From JAAYCI01 sp031551695 (GTDB lineage Bacteria > Bacillota > Clostridia > Oscillospirales > Ruminococcaceae), in assembly GCA_031551695.1 (NCBI GenBank), contig JAVBNG010000001.1:67702-131701 (forward strand): a DNA stretch of 64,000 nt, in the 5' to 3' direction. The notes under the pieces were generated by a model, which was not told the DNA's origin, searched no databases, and worked only from the letters and a program-made list of their open reading frames with translations. Position 1 is the stretch's first letter, and the number at the start of each line of letters is the position of its first letter. The position numbers and the translations under genes were made by a program. This document shows positions 16,576-23,853 of this stretch, piece after piece.

Positions 16576-16779
16576 GAAAATTTACAGTTTGCTTTGTATC
16601 ACCTAACACTAATACTTCGTCCGTAGAAAAACAGATGAACAAATAAAACGAAAAATCGAATAAAATTCAGATTTTTTATAAAAACAAACATGGAGTGGCG
16701 GCGCCGCAACGGAAAGTGATTTGTGGCAATTCCACAATAATGTAGGCGATATCTTGTTTATAGTGATACTAAGTTTCCC

Positions 16780-16808
16780 TTGACTTTCCCACGCCGTCTT
16801 GCTAGAAT
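16780..16808 (+). promoter_or_regulatory. Sigma-A promoter of the BMP importer operon
   Basis: TTGACT, 17-base spacer, TAGAAT; predicted start near 16815. The palindrome CAACAATTTGTTG (6-bp arms, 16824-16836) lies about ten bases into the transcript and may be an operator. Confidence 0.75.
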
Positions 16809-16999
16809 GTGGGTGTAGATTATCAACAATTTGTTGGTAAACACCAAAGTTTTTTTGGCATATTGTGTATCTATCGGATTTTTGCACATGTAACCGTTTT
16901 TATTTGTTGAAAGGCCCGCCTACAAGGCTGTTTATCTTGATTTATGAAGCATTCAAGAGTCAATCGTAAGGCATTATTCCTTGATTACCCATGTGAATC

Positions 17000-17014
17000 C
17001 TTTGTACCAAAATG
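17000..17014. promoter_or_regulatory. Putative GntR site in the importer leader
   Basis: CTTTGTACCAAAATG matches 13 of 15 bases of the reverse complement of the site at 9187-9201. It is 45 bases before the lipoprotein start codon and would act as a roadblock or downstream operator. Confidence 0.5.
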
Positions 17015-17059
17015 AACAGTGACGTGGCAGGCTTTATTTATTTACCAGGAGGTTACTTT

Positions 17060-18148
17060 ATGAAAAAAGCACTTGCACTTATTCTGGCCCTCATGCTTGC
17101 GTTCTCGCTTGCCGCCTGCGGCGGCAGCACTTCTTCGTCCGAGGCCGTTTCCAGTGAAGCCGCTTCCACGGAAGCTTCTTCCGAAGCCACCGAGTCCACC
17201 GGCGCGGAAGAGTCCGGCACTGTCGACGCCTCGTCCCTGCGCGTTGCCATGCTGCTGCCCGGCCCCATCAACGACGGCGGCTGGAACACCATGGCCTATA
17301 CCGCCCTGCAGGAAGCCGAGACCCAACTGGGCGCTGAAATTGCCTACACCGAGAACGTGACCCCGAACGACCAGGTGAAGCTGCTGCAGCAGTACGCTTC
17401 CCAGGGCTACAATGTCGTTATCGGCCACGGCTATGAGTTCAAGGATTCCCTGCTGCAGGTTGGCGAGGAATACCCCGACGTCGCGTTCCTGAACTTTGGC
17501 TCCGCCGACACCGAGAACGGCGTGAACGTGGGTTCCATCAGCTACGCCTACGGCCAAACCGGCGCCCTGATGGGCGTGCTGGCGGGCCAGCTGGAAGGCG
17601 TTACCAAAGTGGGCGTCATCCATGCGTTTGAAAACCCCACCGGCGAAACAGAGAGCAAGAACGTGGAGCACTTTGCCAAAAAGTACAACCCTGACATCGA
17701 GTTCACCTACAGCTACACCCAGGACTGGGATGACATCAACAAGGGCAAAGAGGCCGCCGTGGCCCTTTTGAACAACGGCTGCCAGCTGATCGTCACCGAC
17801 ATGTCCGGCCCCACCGACGCCATTCTGCAGGCCGTGGGCGATGCCGGCGCCCAGTTCATCGAAATCACCTTCGACGCGTCCAGCCTGGCCCCCGACCTTG
17901 TGGTTTGCTCGGCCGTGCACGACGCCACGAAAGCCACCCTGGAAGCCCTGAAGGCTGTGCAGGCCGGCGAGTTCAGCGGCGGCGTTATGAGCTTCGGCAT
18001 CGAAGAAGGCGTTATGTCCGTGGGCACTTACGGCCCCATGGTAACAGACGAGATGAAAGCCGAAGTGGAAAAAGTGCAGGCGGAGATCGTTGCCGGCACT
18101 GCCGACCTGATGAGCATGGAAGCCATCACCAGCGGCGAAACCCCGTGA
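17060..18148 (+). CDS. BMP/PnrA-family substrate-binding lipoprotein
   Basis: 362 residues. The signal peptide MKKALALILALMLAFSLAAC ends at a lipobox with Cys20, followed by a Ser/Glu/Ala-rich linker (about 21-54). The mature part is the BMP (Med/PnrA) fold: VAMLLPGPINDGGWNTMAYTA, YASQGYNVVIGHGYEF, FLNFGS, and TKVGVIHAFENPTGE. Family members bind purine nucleosides and deliver them to an ABC importer. Here the neighbours suggest a nucleoside- or pterin-like ligand. AGGAGG precedes the ATG at 17060. A terminator at 18192 separates it from the ATPase gene, so excess binding protein would be made. Confidence 0.93.
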   Translation: MKKALALILALMLAFSLAACGGSTSSSEAVSSEAASTEASSEATESTGAEESGTVDASSLRVAMLLPGPINDGGWNTMAYTALQEAETQLGAEIAYTENVTPNDQVKLLQQYASQGYNVVIGHGYEFKDSLLQVGEEYPDVAFLNFGSADTENGVNVGSISYAYGQTGALMGVLAGQLEGVTKVGVIHAFENPTGETESKNVEHFAKKYNPDIEFTYSYTQDWDDINKGKEAAVALLNNGCQLIVTDMSGPTDAILQAVGDAGAQFIEITFDASSLAPDLVVCSAVHDATKATLEALKAVQAGEFSGGVMSFGIEEGVMSVGTYGPMVTDEMKAEVEKVQAEIVAGTADLMSMEAITSGETP

Positions 18149-18191
18149 TAGAATTCCCTGGCACATAAATGAACGGTATTGATTTAAGACT

Positions 18192-18228
18192 CTGCGGCGG
18201 GCGGCTGGTTCCGTCCGCCGCAGTTTTC
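18192..18228 (+). terminator. Internal terminator/attenuator after the binding-protein gene
   Basis: CTGCGGCGGGCGG and CCGTCCGCCGCAG pair with one G-T, followed by TTTT. A second small hairpin (18234-18250) follows. Partial termination would raise the ratio of lipoprotein to transporter, a common arrangement. Confidence 0.8.
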
Positions 18229-18277
18229 AAAAAAGCCGGCAAGGCCGGCTGATTGCGTGTCTGGCGTGGGAGGTACT

Positions 18278-19816
18278 ATGGAAAACATACTGAGCATTCG
18301 GGGAATCAGCAAATATTTCCCCGGTGTGGTGGCGAACCGAAACGTGGACCTGGATATCCGCCAGGGCGAGATCCACGCGCTGCTGGGCGAAAACGGCGCG
18401 GGCAAAACCACCCTGATGAACTGCATTTTCGGCCTGTATACGCCGGAAGAGGGAACCATTAGCTGGAAGGGCAAAGAAGTAAAAATAAACAACAGCAAAG
18501 ATGCCATCGACCTTGGCATCGGCATGGTGCACCAGCATTTTATGCTGGTGGATAATTTTACCGTGCTGGAAAGCATCATCCTCGGCTCCGACGCTATTCC
18601 GGGGCCGCTTTTGAACCGCAAAAAAGCCCGGGAGGACCTGCTGCGCCTGATTGGCCAGTACGGCCTGAATGTGGATTTGGAGGCGGTGATTTGGCAGCTG
18701 CCCGTGGGTGTGCAGCAGCGTGTGGAGATCATCAAAGCGCTGTACCGCAACGCCGAGGTGCTGATTTTGGACGAACCCACCGCCGTGCTGACGCCGCAGG
18801 AGACCCGCGATTTCTTCGAGGTGCTGCGCCGCCTGAAGGAAGACAACCGCAGTGTCATCATCATCACCCACAAGCTGGACGAAGTGATGGAGATTGCCGA
18901 CCGCGTGACGGTCTTGCGCCTGGGCGAAGTGGTGCAGACGGTGGACATTGCCGACGCGACGAAAAAATCCCTTGCCTCCGCCATGGTGGGCAAGCAGATG
19001 GAACTGGACTACACAAAGCGCCCTTGCAGCCCCTGCGACACGCTGCTGCAAGTGGAGCACGTGAGCGCCGTGAACGAAAAGGGCATTGAGGCGCTGACCG
19101 ACATTAATTTTGAAATTAAAGCGGGCGAAATTTTGGGCGTTGCCGGTGTGTCCGGCAACGGGCAGTCGGAGTTGGCGGAAGTGCTGACCGGCCTGCGCAA
19201 AACTGCGGCGGGCAAAATCACCGTGAGCGGCGCCGATATCACCAATAAAACACCCCGTGAAGTGTATAAGAACAAAGTGTCCCACGTGCCGGAAGACCGC
19301 CACGCCGTGGGCCTTGTGATGGACTTTAATATTGCGGAAAACAGCGTGGTGGGCTGCTTTACCAACGAGCCCTTTGCCACCCGCGGTGTGATGCACTACA
19401 ATGAGATAGACAAGCATGCCGTGGATATCATGAAAAAATACGATGTGCGTGCCCCGGGCATCGACACCACGGTGCGCCTGATGTCCGGCGGCAACCAGCA
19501 AAAGCTCATCCTTGGGCGCGAGATAGAAAAGGCGCCGGAGGTGTTCATTGCGGTGCAGCCCACCCGCGGCCTCGACATCGCCGCCACCAATTTCGTGCAG
19601 GAGCAGATTTTGGACCAGCGGGACAAGGGCTGCGCGGTGCTGTATGTCTCCACCGAGCTGGAAGAGATCTTCAAAATGAGCGACAGGATCATCGTGTTGT
19701 TCGAGGGCAGGCAGTACGGCCCCTTTCCCTACGACGAGCACGACATTGAGACCATCGGCCTGATGATGGCCGGCTCTTACACACCGGACGGGAAGGAGGA
19801 GAAGGTGAATGGCTGA
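18278..19816 (+). CDS. ABC transporter ATPase, nucleoside/simple-sugar type (NupA/MglA-like)
   Basis: 512 residues with two ABC cassettes in one chain. The first has Walker A GENGAGKT (37-44), a degenerate signature WQLPVGVQQRVEI and Walker B VLILDEPTAVL. The second has an atypical P-loop GVSGNGQSE, signature LMSGGNQQKLILGRE and EVFIAVQPTRGLDIAA. This asymmetry is normal for the family. It powers uptake together with the two permeases that follow. The ATG at 18278 has GGGAGG upstream, and the 3' end overlaps the first permease by eight bases. Confidence 0.95.
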   Translation: MENILSIRGISKYFPGVVANRNVDLDIRQGEIHALLGENGAGKTTLMNCIFGLYTPEEGTISWKGKEVKINNSKDAIDLGIGMVHQHFMLVDNFTVLESIILGSDAIPGPLLNRKKAREDLLRLIGQYGLNVDLEAVIWQLPVGVQQRVEIIKALYRNAEVLILDEPTAVLTPQETRDFFEVLRRLKEDNRSVIIITHKLDEVMEIADRVTVLRLGEVVQTVDIADATKKSLASAMVGKQMELDYTKRPCSPCDTLLQVEHVSAVNEKGIEALTDINFEIKAGEILGVAGVSGNGQSELAEVLTGLRKTAAGKITVSGADITNKTPREVYKNKVSHVPEDRHAVGLVMDFNIAENSVVGCFTNEPFATRGVMHYNEIDKHAVDIMKKYDVRAPGIDTTVRLMSGGNQQKLILGREIEKAPEVFIAVQPTRGLDIAATNFVQEQILDQRDKGCAVLYVSTELEEIFKMSDRIIVLFEGRQYGPFPYDEHDIETIGLMMAGSYTPDGKEEKVNG

Positions 19817-20885
19817 GAAAAGCATGTCTGAAAAAGTCCGTTCCATTTTCAGCTGGAACCATATCGCATCTATCGTTACCCCGCTCATCGGCATCCTCAT
19901 CGGCCTGTTCCTCACGGCCTTCATCCTGCTGTCCCAGGGTGTCAGCCCCATCGAGGCGTACATCGCCATGTTCAAAGGTTCGCTGGTGGGGGGCGCGAAC
20001 ATCGCTTTCACCCTGCTTGAGTTCATTCCCCTCGGCCTGTCGGGCCTTGCCGTCACCATCGCCTACCGCTGCGGCACGTTCAACATCGGCGTGGAGGGCC
20101 AGATTTATGTGGCGGCCCTCGCTTCCACGGCCGTTGCCGTTACCTTCCCGGATGTGCCCGGCGCCATCCTCATGCCTTTGTGCCTCATCGCAGGCATGGT
20201 GGCGGGCGGACTTTTCGCGCTCATCCCGGCGGTTTTAAAGGTAAAATGGGGCATGAACGAGGTGCTCATCTGCATGCTGCTGAACTATGTTGGCACGAAC
20301 CTCGTCGGTCTTGCGGTCAGCAGCTTTTTGAAGGACCCGAACTCCCCGCAGCCGCAGTCGGCCATGCTGCCCAAAAGCGTTTGGTTTACGAAATTTCCCG
20401 GCACACAGCTGCACGTGGGCGTTTTCTTTGTGGTCATCATCGCCGTCATCATGACCTTTGTGCTGTTCAAAACCACCCTGGGATATTCTGTGCGCAGCGT
20501 GGGCCTCTCGCGCAAAGCGTCCACCTACAGCGGCATCAGCGTCACCAAAACGATGCTTTGGTCCATGGTGGCCTCCGGCATGATCGCCGGCCTTGCGGGC
20601 AGCCTCGTCATCATGGGCAGCCAGCACCGCCTCATGTCCAACTTCCTGCCCGGCTACGGTTATGACGCCATCTCGGTCTCCATTTTGGGCGGCCTGCACC
20701 CCATCGGTGTGCTGGCCACGGCGTTTTTATTCGGCGTGCTGAAATACGGCGGCAACGTGATGCAGACCACCATGGGCATTCCCGTGGCCGTGGTGTCCAT
20801 CGTCAACGCCATCGCCATTTTAAGCATCATCGCCATCAGCCAAATCCGCGTGCTGTATCTCAAGCCCAAAAAAGGAGGCAAATAA
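19809..20885 (+). CDS. ABC importer permease 1 (NupB/YufP-like)
   Basis: 358 residues, integral membrane, with about eight to ten hydrophobic segments. Family-typical stretches include LSGLAVTIAYRCGTFNIGVEGQIY, KVKWGMNEVLICMLLNYVGTNL and GYGYDAISVSILGGLHPIGV. It belongs to the branched permease family (BPD_transp_2) used with BMP proteins. It starts inside the ATPase end and overlaps the second permease by one base, indicating tight coupling. Confidence 0.94.
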   Translation: MAEKSMSEKVRSIFSWNHIASIVTPLIGILIGLFLTAFILLSQGVSPIEAYIAMFKGSLVGGANIAFTLLEFIPLGLSGLAVTIAYRCGTFNIGVEGQIYVAALASTAVAVTFPDVPGAILMPLCLIAGMVAGGLFALIPAVLKVKWGMNEVLICMLLNYVGTNLVGLAVSSFLKDPNSPQPQSAMLPKSVWFTKFPGTQLHVGVFFVVIIAVIMTFVLFKTTLGYSVRSVGLSRKASTYSGISVTKTMLWSMVASGMIAGLAGSLVIMGSQHRLMSNFLPGYGYDAISVSILGGLHPIGVLATAFLFGVLKYGGNVMQTTMGIPVAVVSIVNAIAILSIIAISQIRVLYLKPKKGGK

Positions 20886-21787
20886 TGCTGCAAAACATGA
20901 TTCACGCCGTGTTCAGCACCGCGTTTTTGCTGTCCATCATCCGCATGACAATTCCGGTGCTGCTGGCGGCTTTGGGCGACGTGTACTGCGAGCGCGCGGG
21001 CGTTTTGAACATCGCCATCGAGGGCATGATGCTGATGGGCTGTTTCTTCGCCTTCCTCGGCGCCTACTACAGTGGCAACATTTACCTTGGCATTCTGGTG
21101 GCACTGGTGGTGGGCATCCTCGTGGGCCTTTTGTACGGCGTGTTCACCGTCACCCTCGGCTGCAACCAGGCGGTGGCGTCTCTCGGTTTCAACATGCTGG
21201 CCCTGGGCGTCACGTCCACGCTGAATAAATTCCTGTTCGGCATCAGCACCGACCGTGTAAGCACCAGCACCCTTCCGGTGATTTTTGCCGGGCAGAACCT
21301 GTTTTTCTTCCTTGCGGTCATTTTGGTGCCGCTGAGCTGGTTCATTTTTGCCAAAACCAAGTGGGGCCTCTCCGTGAAGGCCATCGGTGAATATCCCCGC
21401 GCGGCAGCCACCGTGGGCATCCGGGTGTACTTCACCCGCTACATTACCTGCGCCATCAGCGGCGCCTTGGCGGCCATCGGCGGCGCGGTGCTGTCCATCG
21501 GCAACCTCGGCCTCTTCCGCGAGAACATGACGGCCGGCCGCGGGTTCATCGCCTTCGCGGCGGTCATTTTCGGCAAGTATAACCCTGTGGGCACGCTGGT
21601 GGGCTGCCTCATTTTCGGCGCGGCCGACGCTTTGCAGCTGAACCTGCAGGCCATTGGCGTGGAATGGCCGGCCAACTTCTTCACCATGATGCCCTATATC
21701 ATCACCATTTTGGCGCTGCTGCTCATCGGCCGCAAATCCTTCGTGCCGAAGGCGCAGGGCCAGCACTACCTGAAAGACGCGCGCTAG
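20885..21787 (+). CDS. ABC importer permease 2 (NupC/YufQ-like)
   Basis: 300 residues, integral membrane. LLAALGDVYCERAGVLNIAIEGMMLMG is the conserved N-terminal stretch of this permease type, followed by LGCNQAVASLGFNMLALG and FIAFAAVIFGKYNPVGTLVGCLIFG. It pairs with permease 1 as a heterodimeric channel. The start ATG shares its A with the upstream TAA stop. Confidence 0.94.
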   Translation: MLQNMIHAVFSTAFLLSIIRMTIPVLLAALGDVYCERAGVLNIAIEGMMLMGCFFAFLGAYYSGNIYLGILVALVVGILVGLLYGVFTVTLGCNQAVASLGFNMLALGVTSTLNKFLFGISTDRVSTSTLPVIFAGQNLFFFLAVILVPLSWFIFAKTKWGLSVKAIGEYPRAAATVGIRVYFTRYITCAISGALAAIGGAVLSIGNLGLFRENMTAGRGFIAFAAVIFGKYNPVGTLVGCLIFGAADALQLNLQAIGVEWPANFFTMMPYIITILALLLIGRKSFVPKAQGQHYLKDAR

Positions 21788-21826
21788 GCCGCCAATTGCC
21801 TTAGCCGAACGAAGGGGGAGCCCGCT

Positions 21827-22801
21827 ATGCAAGACCTGCCGCTGTTCCATTATGATACAGCCGACATTAAAATAGACGTGCTGAAGCAAAACGATGAGGC
21901 GCTTGCAAAGATTCGCGCGGCGTCCACGGACGTTGTGCCGCAAAAGGTGAAGGACGTGTACGGCGAGATTTGCTTCCCCGGCGGCCATGCCGACCGGCCA
22001 TACACCTTCGCGTCCATCGTGCTGTCTTCCGACGGAAAAATGGCCTTCCCGGACGTGCCCCAGGGGCCTGTGGTGGCCAGCGCCAACATGCTGGACCCCG
22101 CCGGCGGCAAAACGGATTTCTGGGTGCTGAACATGCTGCGCGCCTATTCCGACGGCGTCATCATCGGCGCGCGCACCCTGCAAAACGAGCCGGACGGCAC
22201 GTCCCACATTTTCTGTGAAGAGCTTGCCGCCGCGCGCACGGCCGAAATGGGCATGCGCGCGCGTCACCCGGTGAACATCGCCGTCTCCTTCGATGGCACG
22301 GATGTTCCGCTGGACCACAAAATTTTCAGCAGCAACGGTCTGCAGGCCATGGTGGCGACCAGTGAAGCGGGCCTTGCCTTTTTGGACAATGCCCTTGGCG
22401 CGCGGCCGCACAAGGGGTTCGGCCCCTTTATCGCCGCAAGGCAGGAAGACGCCGCGGCCATTTGGAAATCTATGCAGGAAAACCCGGAGACCATCCACGT
22501 GATCGCCACGGGAACGGCGGATCGGCCGGATTCCGCCGTGCTACTGGCGCTGTTGCGCCAGATGGGCATGCAGCGGCTGTGCATCGAGTCACCGTCCTAC
22601 ATGTGGCACCTGATTCAAAACAAAAGCCTGGACGAGTGGTTCATCAACTACTCCATGCTGTTTGTGGGCGGGAACTTCACCCCGGGCATCAACGCGCCGT
22701 TTACGTCCAAAAAACACCCGCACACCGAGCTTTTGATGCTGGGCGCCCACAAAAGCAATTTCATTTTCACCCGCCAGCGCCTGCGGTACGACTTTTTGTA
22801 A
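21827..22801 (+). CDS. RibD C-terminal-type (DHFR-fold) reductase
   Basis: 324 residues. RPYTFASIVLSSDGKMA and LNMLRAYSDGVIIGARTLQNEP match the RibD C-terminal/pyrimidine reductase domain, which shares the dihydrofolate reductase fold and uses NAD(P)H. About 60 N-terminal residues and a long insertion precede and follow the core; there is no deaminase domain and no other rib gene nearby. In an importer operon, and near three Mch homologues, reduction of an imported pterin or flavin-like compound is an attractive but unproven role. GGGGGAG precedes the ATG at 21827, 39 bases after permease 2. Confidence 0.8.
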   Translation: MQDLPLFHYDTADIKIDVLKQNDEALAKIRAASTDVVPQKVKDVYGEICFPGGHADRPYTFASIVLSSDGKMAFPDVPQGPVVASANMLDPAGGKTDFWVLNMLRAYSDGVIIGARTLQNEPDGTSHIFCEELAAARTAEMGMRARHPVNIAVSFDGTDVPLDHKIFSSNGLQAMVATSEAGLAFLDNALGARPHKGFGPFIAARQEDAAAIWKSMQENPETIHVIATGTADRPDSAVLLALLRQMGMQRLCIESPSYMWHLIQNKSLDEWFINYSMLFVGGNFTPGINAPFTSKKHPHTELLMLGAHKSNFIFTRQRLRYDFL

Positions 22802-22832
22802 ACAAAACAGCCAGTTTTTCCATACTTCCCCT

Positions 22833-22872
22833 AATCCAAAGCCCCGCGCAGGAATGCGCGGGGCTTTGGATT
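22833..22872. terminator. Strong hairpin, probable terminator of the importer operon
   Basis: A perfect 18-bp stem (22833-22850 with 22855-22872) and GGAA loop. No long T-tract follows on the plus strand, so part of its role may be 3'-end protection. Confidence 0.7.
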
Positions 22873-22877
22873 GGGGG

Positions 22878-23168
22878 GTGCACTGAGTGCCCATGTGCGC
22901 AACAGCCATCAGCCGTGCATGCGTTCAACTGGTCAAAAATGGAACATTTTTGACGTTGAACTGGATATCTTTCGCGCTGTCTGGCGCACAATATTCCTCA
23001 TTGTTCGCCATTCAGCTTGCGGCTGAGCCGGTGAATTGCCGCGAAGCGGCAAGACTGCCGCCGCAGCGGCGTTTCGAGGGCAACCGCTGCAATGCAGCGG
23101 CTCTTGGCCCGAGATGAAGCCGCCCGGGGGCGCGATGGCCTTATGCGCACTGGTCTCTCCGTGCCTGC
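22878..23168 (-). repeat. Family A repeat, copy A6, enlarged mosaic form
   Basis: This inverted copy fills most of the 501-base gap before the lipoprotein gene. It has the core GGCG, ACAAT / ATTGT, CGCC (22983-23009) and CTCAGCCGCAAG on the minus strand. It carries extra hairpin modules: one at 22923-22961 (GTTCAAC and TCAAAAATG arms) and a GC-rich segment 23030-23135 with several nested stems. The outer block GCGCCCCCGGGCGGCTTC is shared with copy A5. I see no gene in the gap. Confidence 0.72.
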
Positions 23169-23302
23169 TGTTCTGCACGCCGCTAAAACGGTTTGTGCGC
23201 AAGCCCTATGTTGATTTCTTCATATTTGTGGAATGTGATTTTTACAATGGCCGGTGCTGTTTCATATGGAGTGAAGCACCTGTCAACGGAAGGGGGAGCC
23301 CA

Positions 23303-23797
23303 ATGTTTACCATGTACAGAAAGATGAAACCGGTTGTTTCACTGGCTTTCTGCTGCTTGCTGGTGGCCATGGCCTTTGGCTGCGCGGGGCCGGCGCAGGG
23401 CGCCGGTGAGGAATTGGAACCGGCGGAGTCCTTTTTGCTTCTTTACTACACGGTCGAAGCGTACACGCCGGCGCCAAAATCCGCAGAGGATGTGCAGCGG
23501 CTGGAAGAACAATGGCAGCCGTATTTTACAAGCGATGGGCTGGAGAGCTTCATGCTGAACAGGGATGCCACGCGTGTGTCAAGCGCGGCGGAAGAAGCGG
23601 GCGTCACGGTGCTGGCAAAAAGCGTCACGCTCAAACCGGTTGAAGAGGAATACGGCTACTCCAAATACAGCGTCGAGGCGGACATCGCCTCGGCGTCCGG
23701 CACGAACGCGGTGGCGTTCACCGGCAAAATCATGGTAGACGAAAACGGCCTTGTCAGCGTCTTTTCCCCAGATGAACTGCCCGCACTGGGCGCGTGA
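23303..23797 (+). CDS. Small predicted lipoprotein, unknown function
   Basis: 164 residues. An N-terminal hydrophobic stretch (about 10-26) ends in AFGC (Cys27), a loose lipobox. The mature part has an acidic helix-like region (AEDVQRLEEQWQPYFTS) and a C-terminal beta-rich region (EEEYGYSKYSVEADIA, TGKIMVDENGLVSVF), resembling small NTF2-like secreted domains, which is only an impression. AAGGGGGAG precedes the ATG at 23303. It stands alone between repeat A6 and the terminator at 23804. Confidence 0.75.
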   Translation: MFTMYRKMKPVVSLAFCCLLVAMAFGCAGPAQGAGEELEPAESFLLLYYTVEAYTPAPKSAEDVQRLEEQWQPYFTSDGLESFMLNRDATRVSSAAEEAGVTVLAKSVTLKPVEEEYGYSKYSVEADIASASGTNAVAFTGKIMVDENGLVSVFSPDELPALGA

Positions 23798-23803
23798 AGC
23801 TAA

Positions 23804-23841
23804 AAGAACCCCCCCGGCTGTTTTCACCGCCGGGGGGTCTT
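23804..23841. terminator. Bidirectional terminator between the lipoprotein gene and aspS
   Basis: AAGAACCCCCCCGGC and GCCGGGGGGTCTT form a GC-rich stem followed by TGTGTTT. It serves two converging genes. Confidence 0.85.
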
Positions 23842-23853
23842 GTGTTTCCAGGG

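Larger units (their letters stand above)
16511..17059. other. 549-base regulatory spacer upstream of the BMP importer operon
   Basis: There is no convincing gene. The spacer is visibly AT-rich and holds a LacI-like site (16562), a CTTTGTATCAC motif (16592), a sigma-A promoter (16780), a palindrome at its start point (16824), a LacI half-site TGTAACCG (16889) and a GntR-like site (17000). The predicted leader is about 245 bases. Confidence 0.7.

Noticed and set aside
16815..17059. Purine riboswitch in the importer leader
   Set aside because: TTGATT/TATGAAG-like fragments are present but the conserved three-way junction bases are not in the right order.
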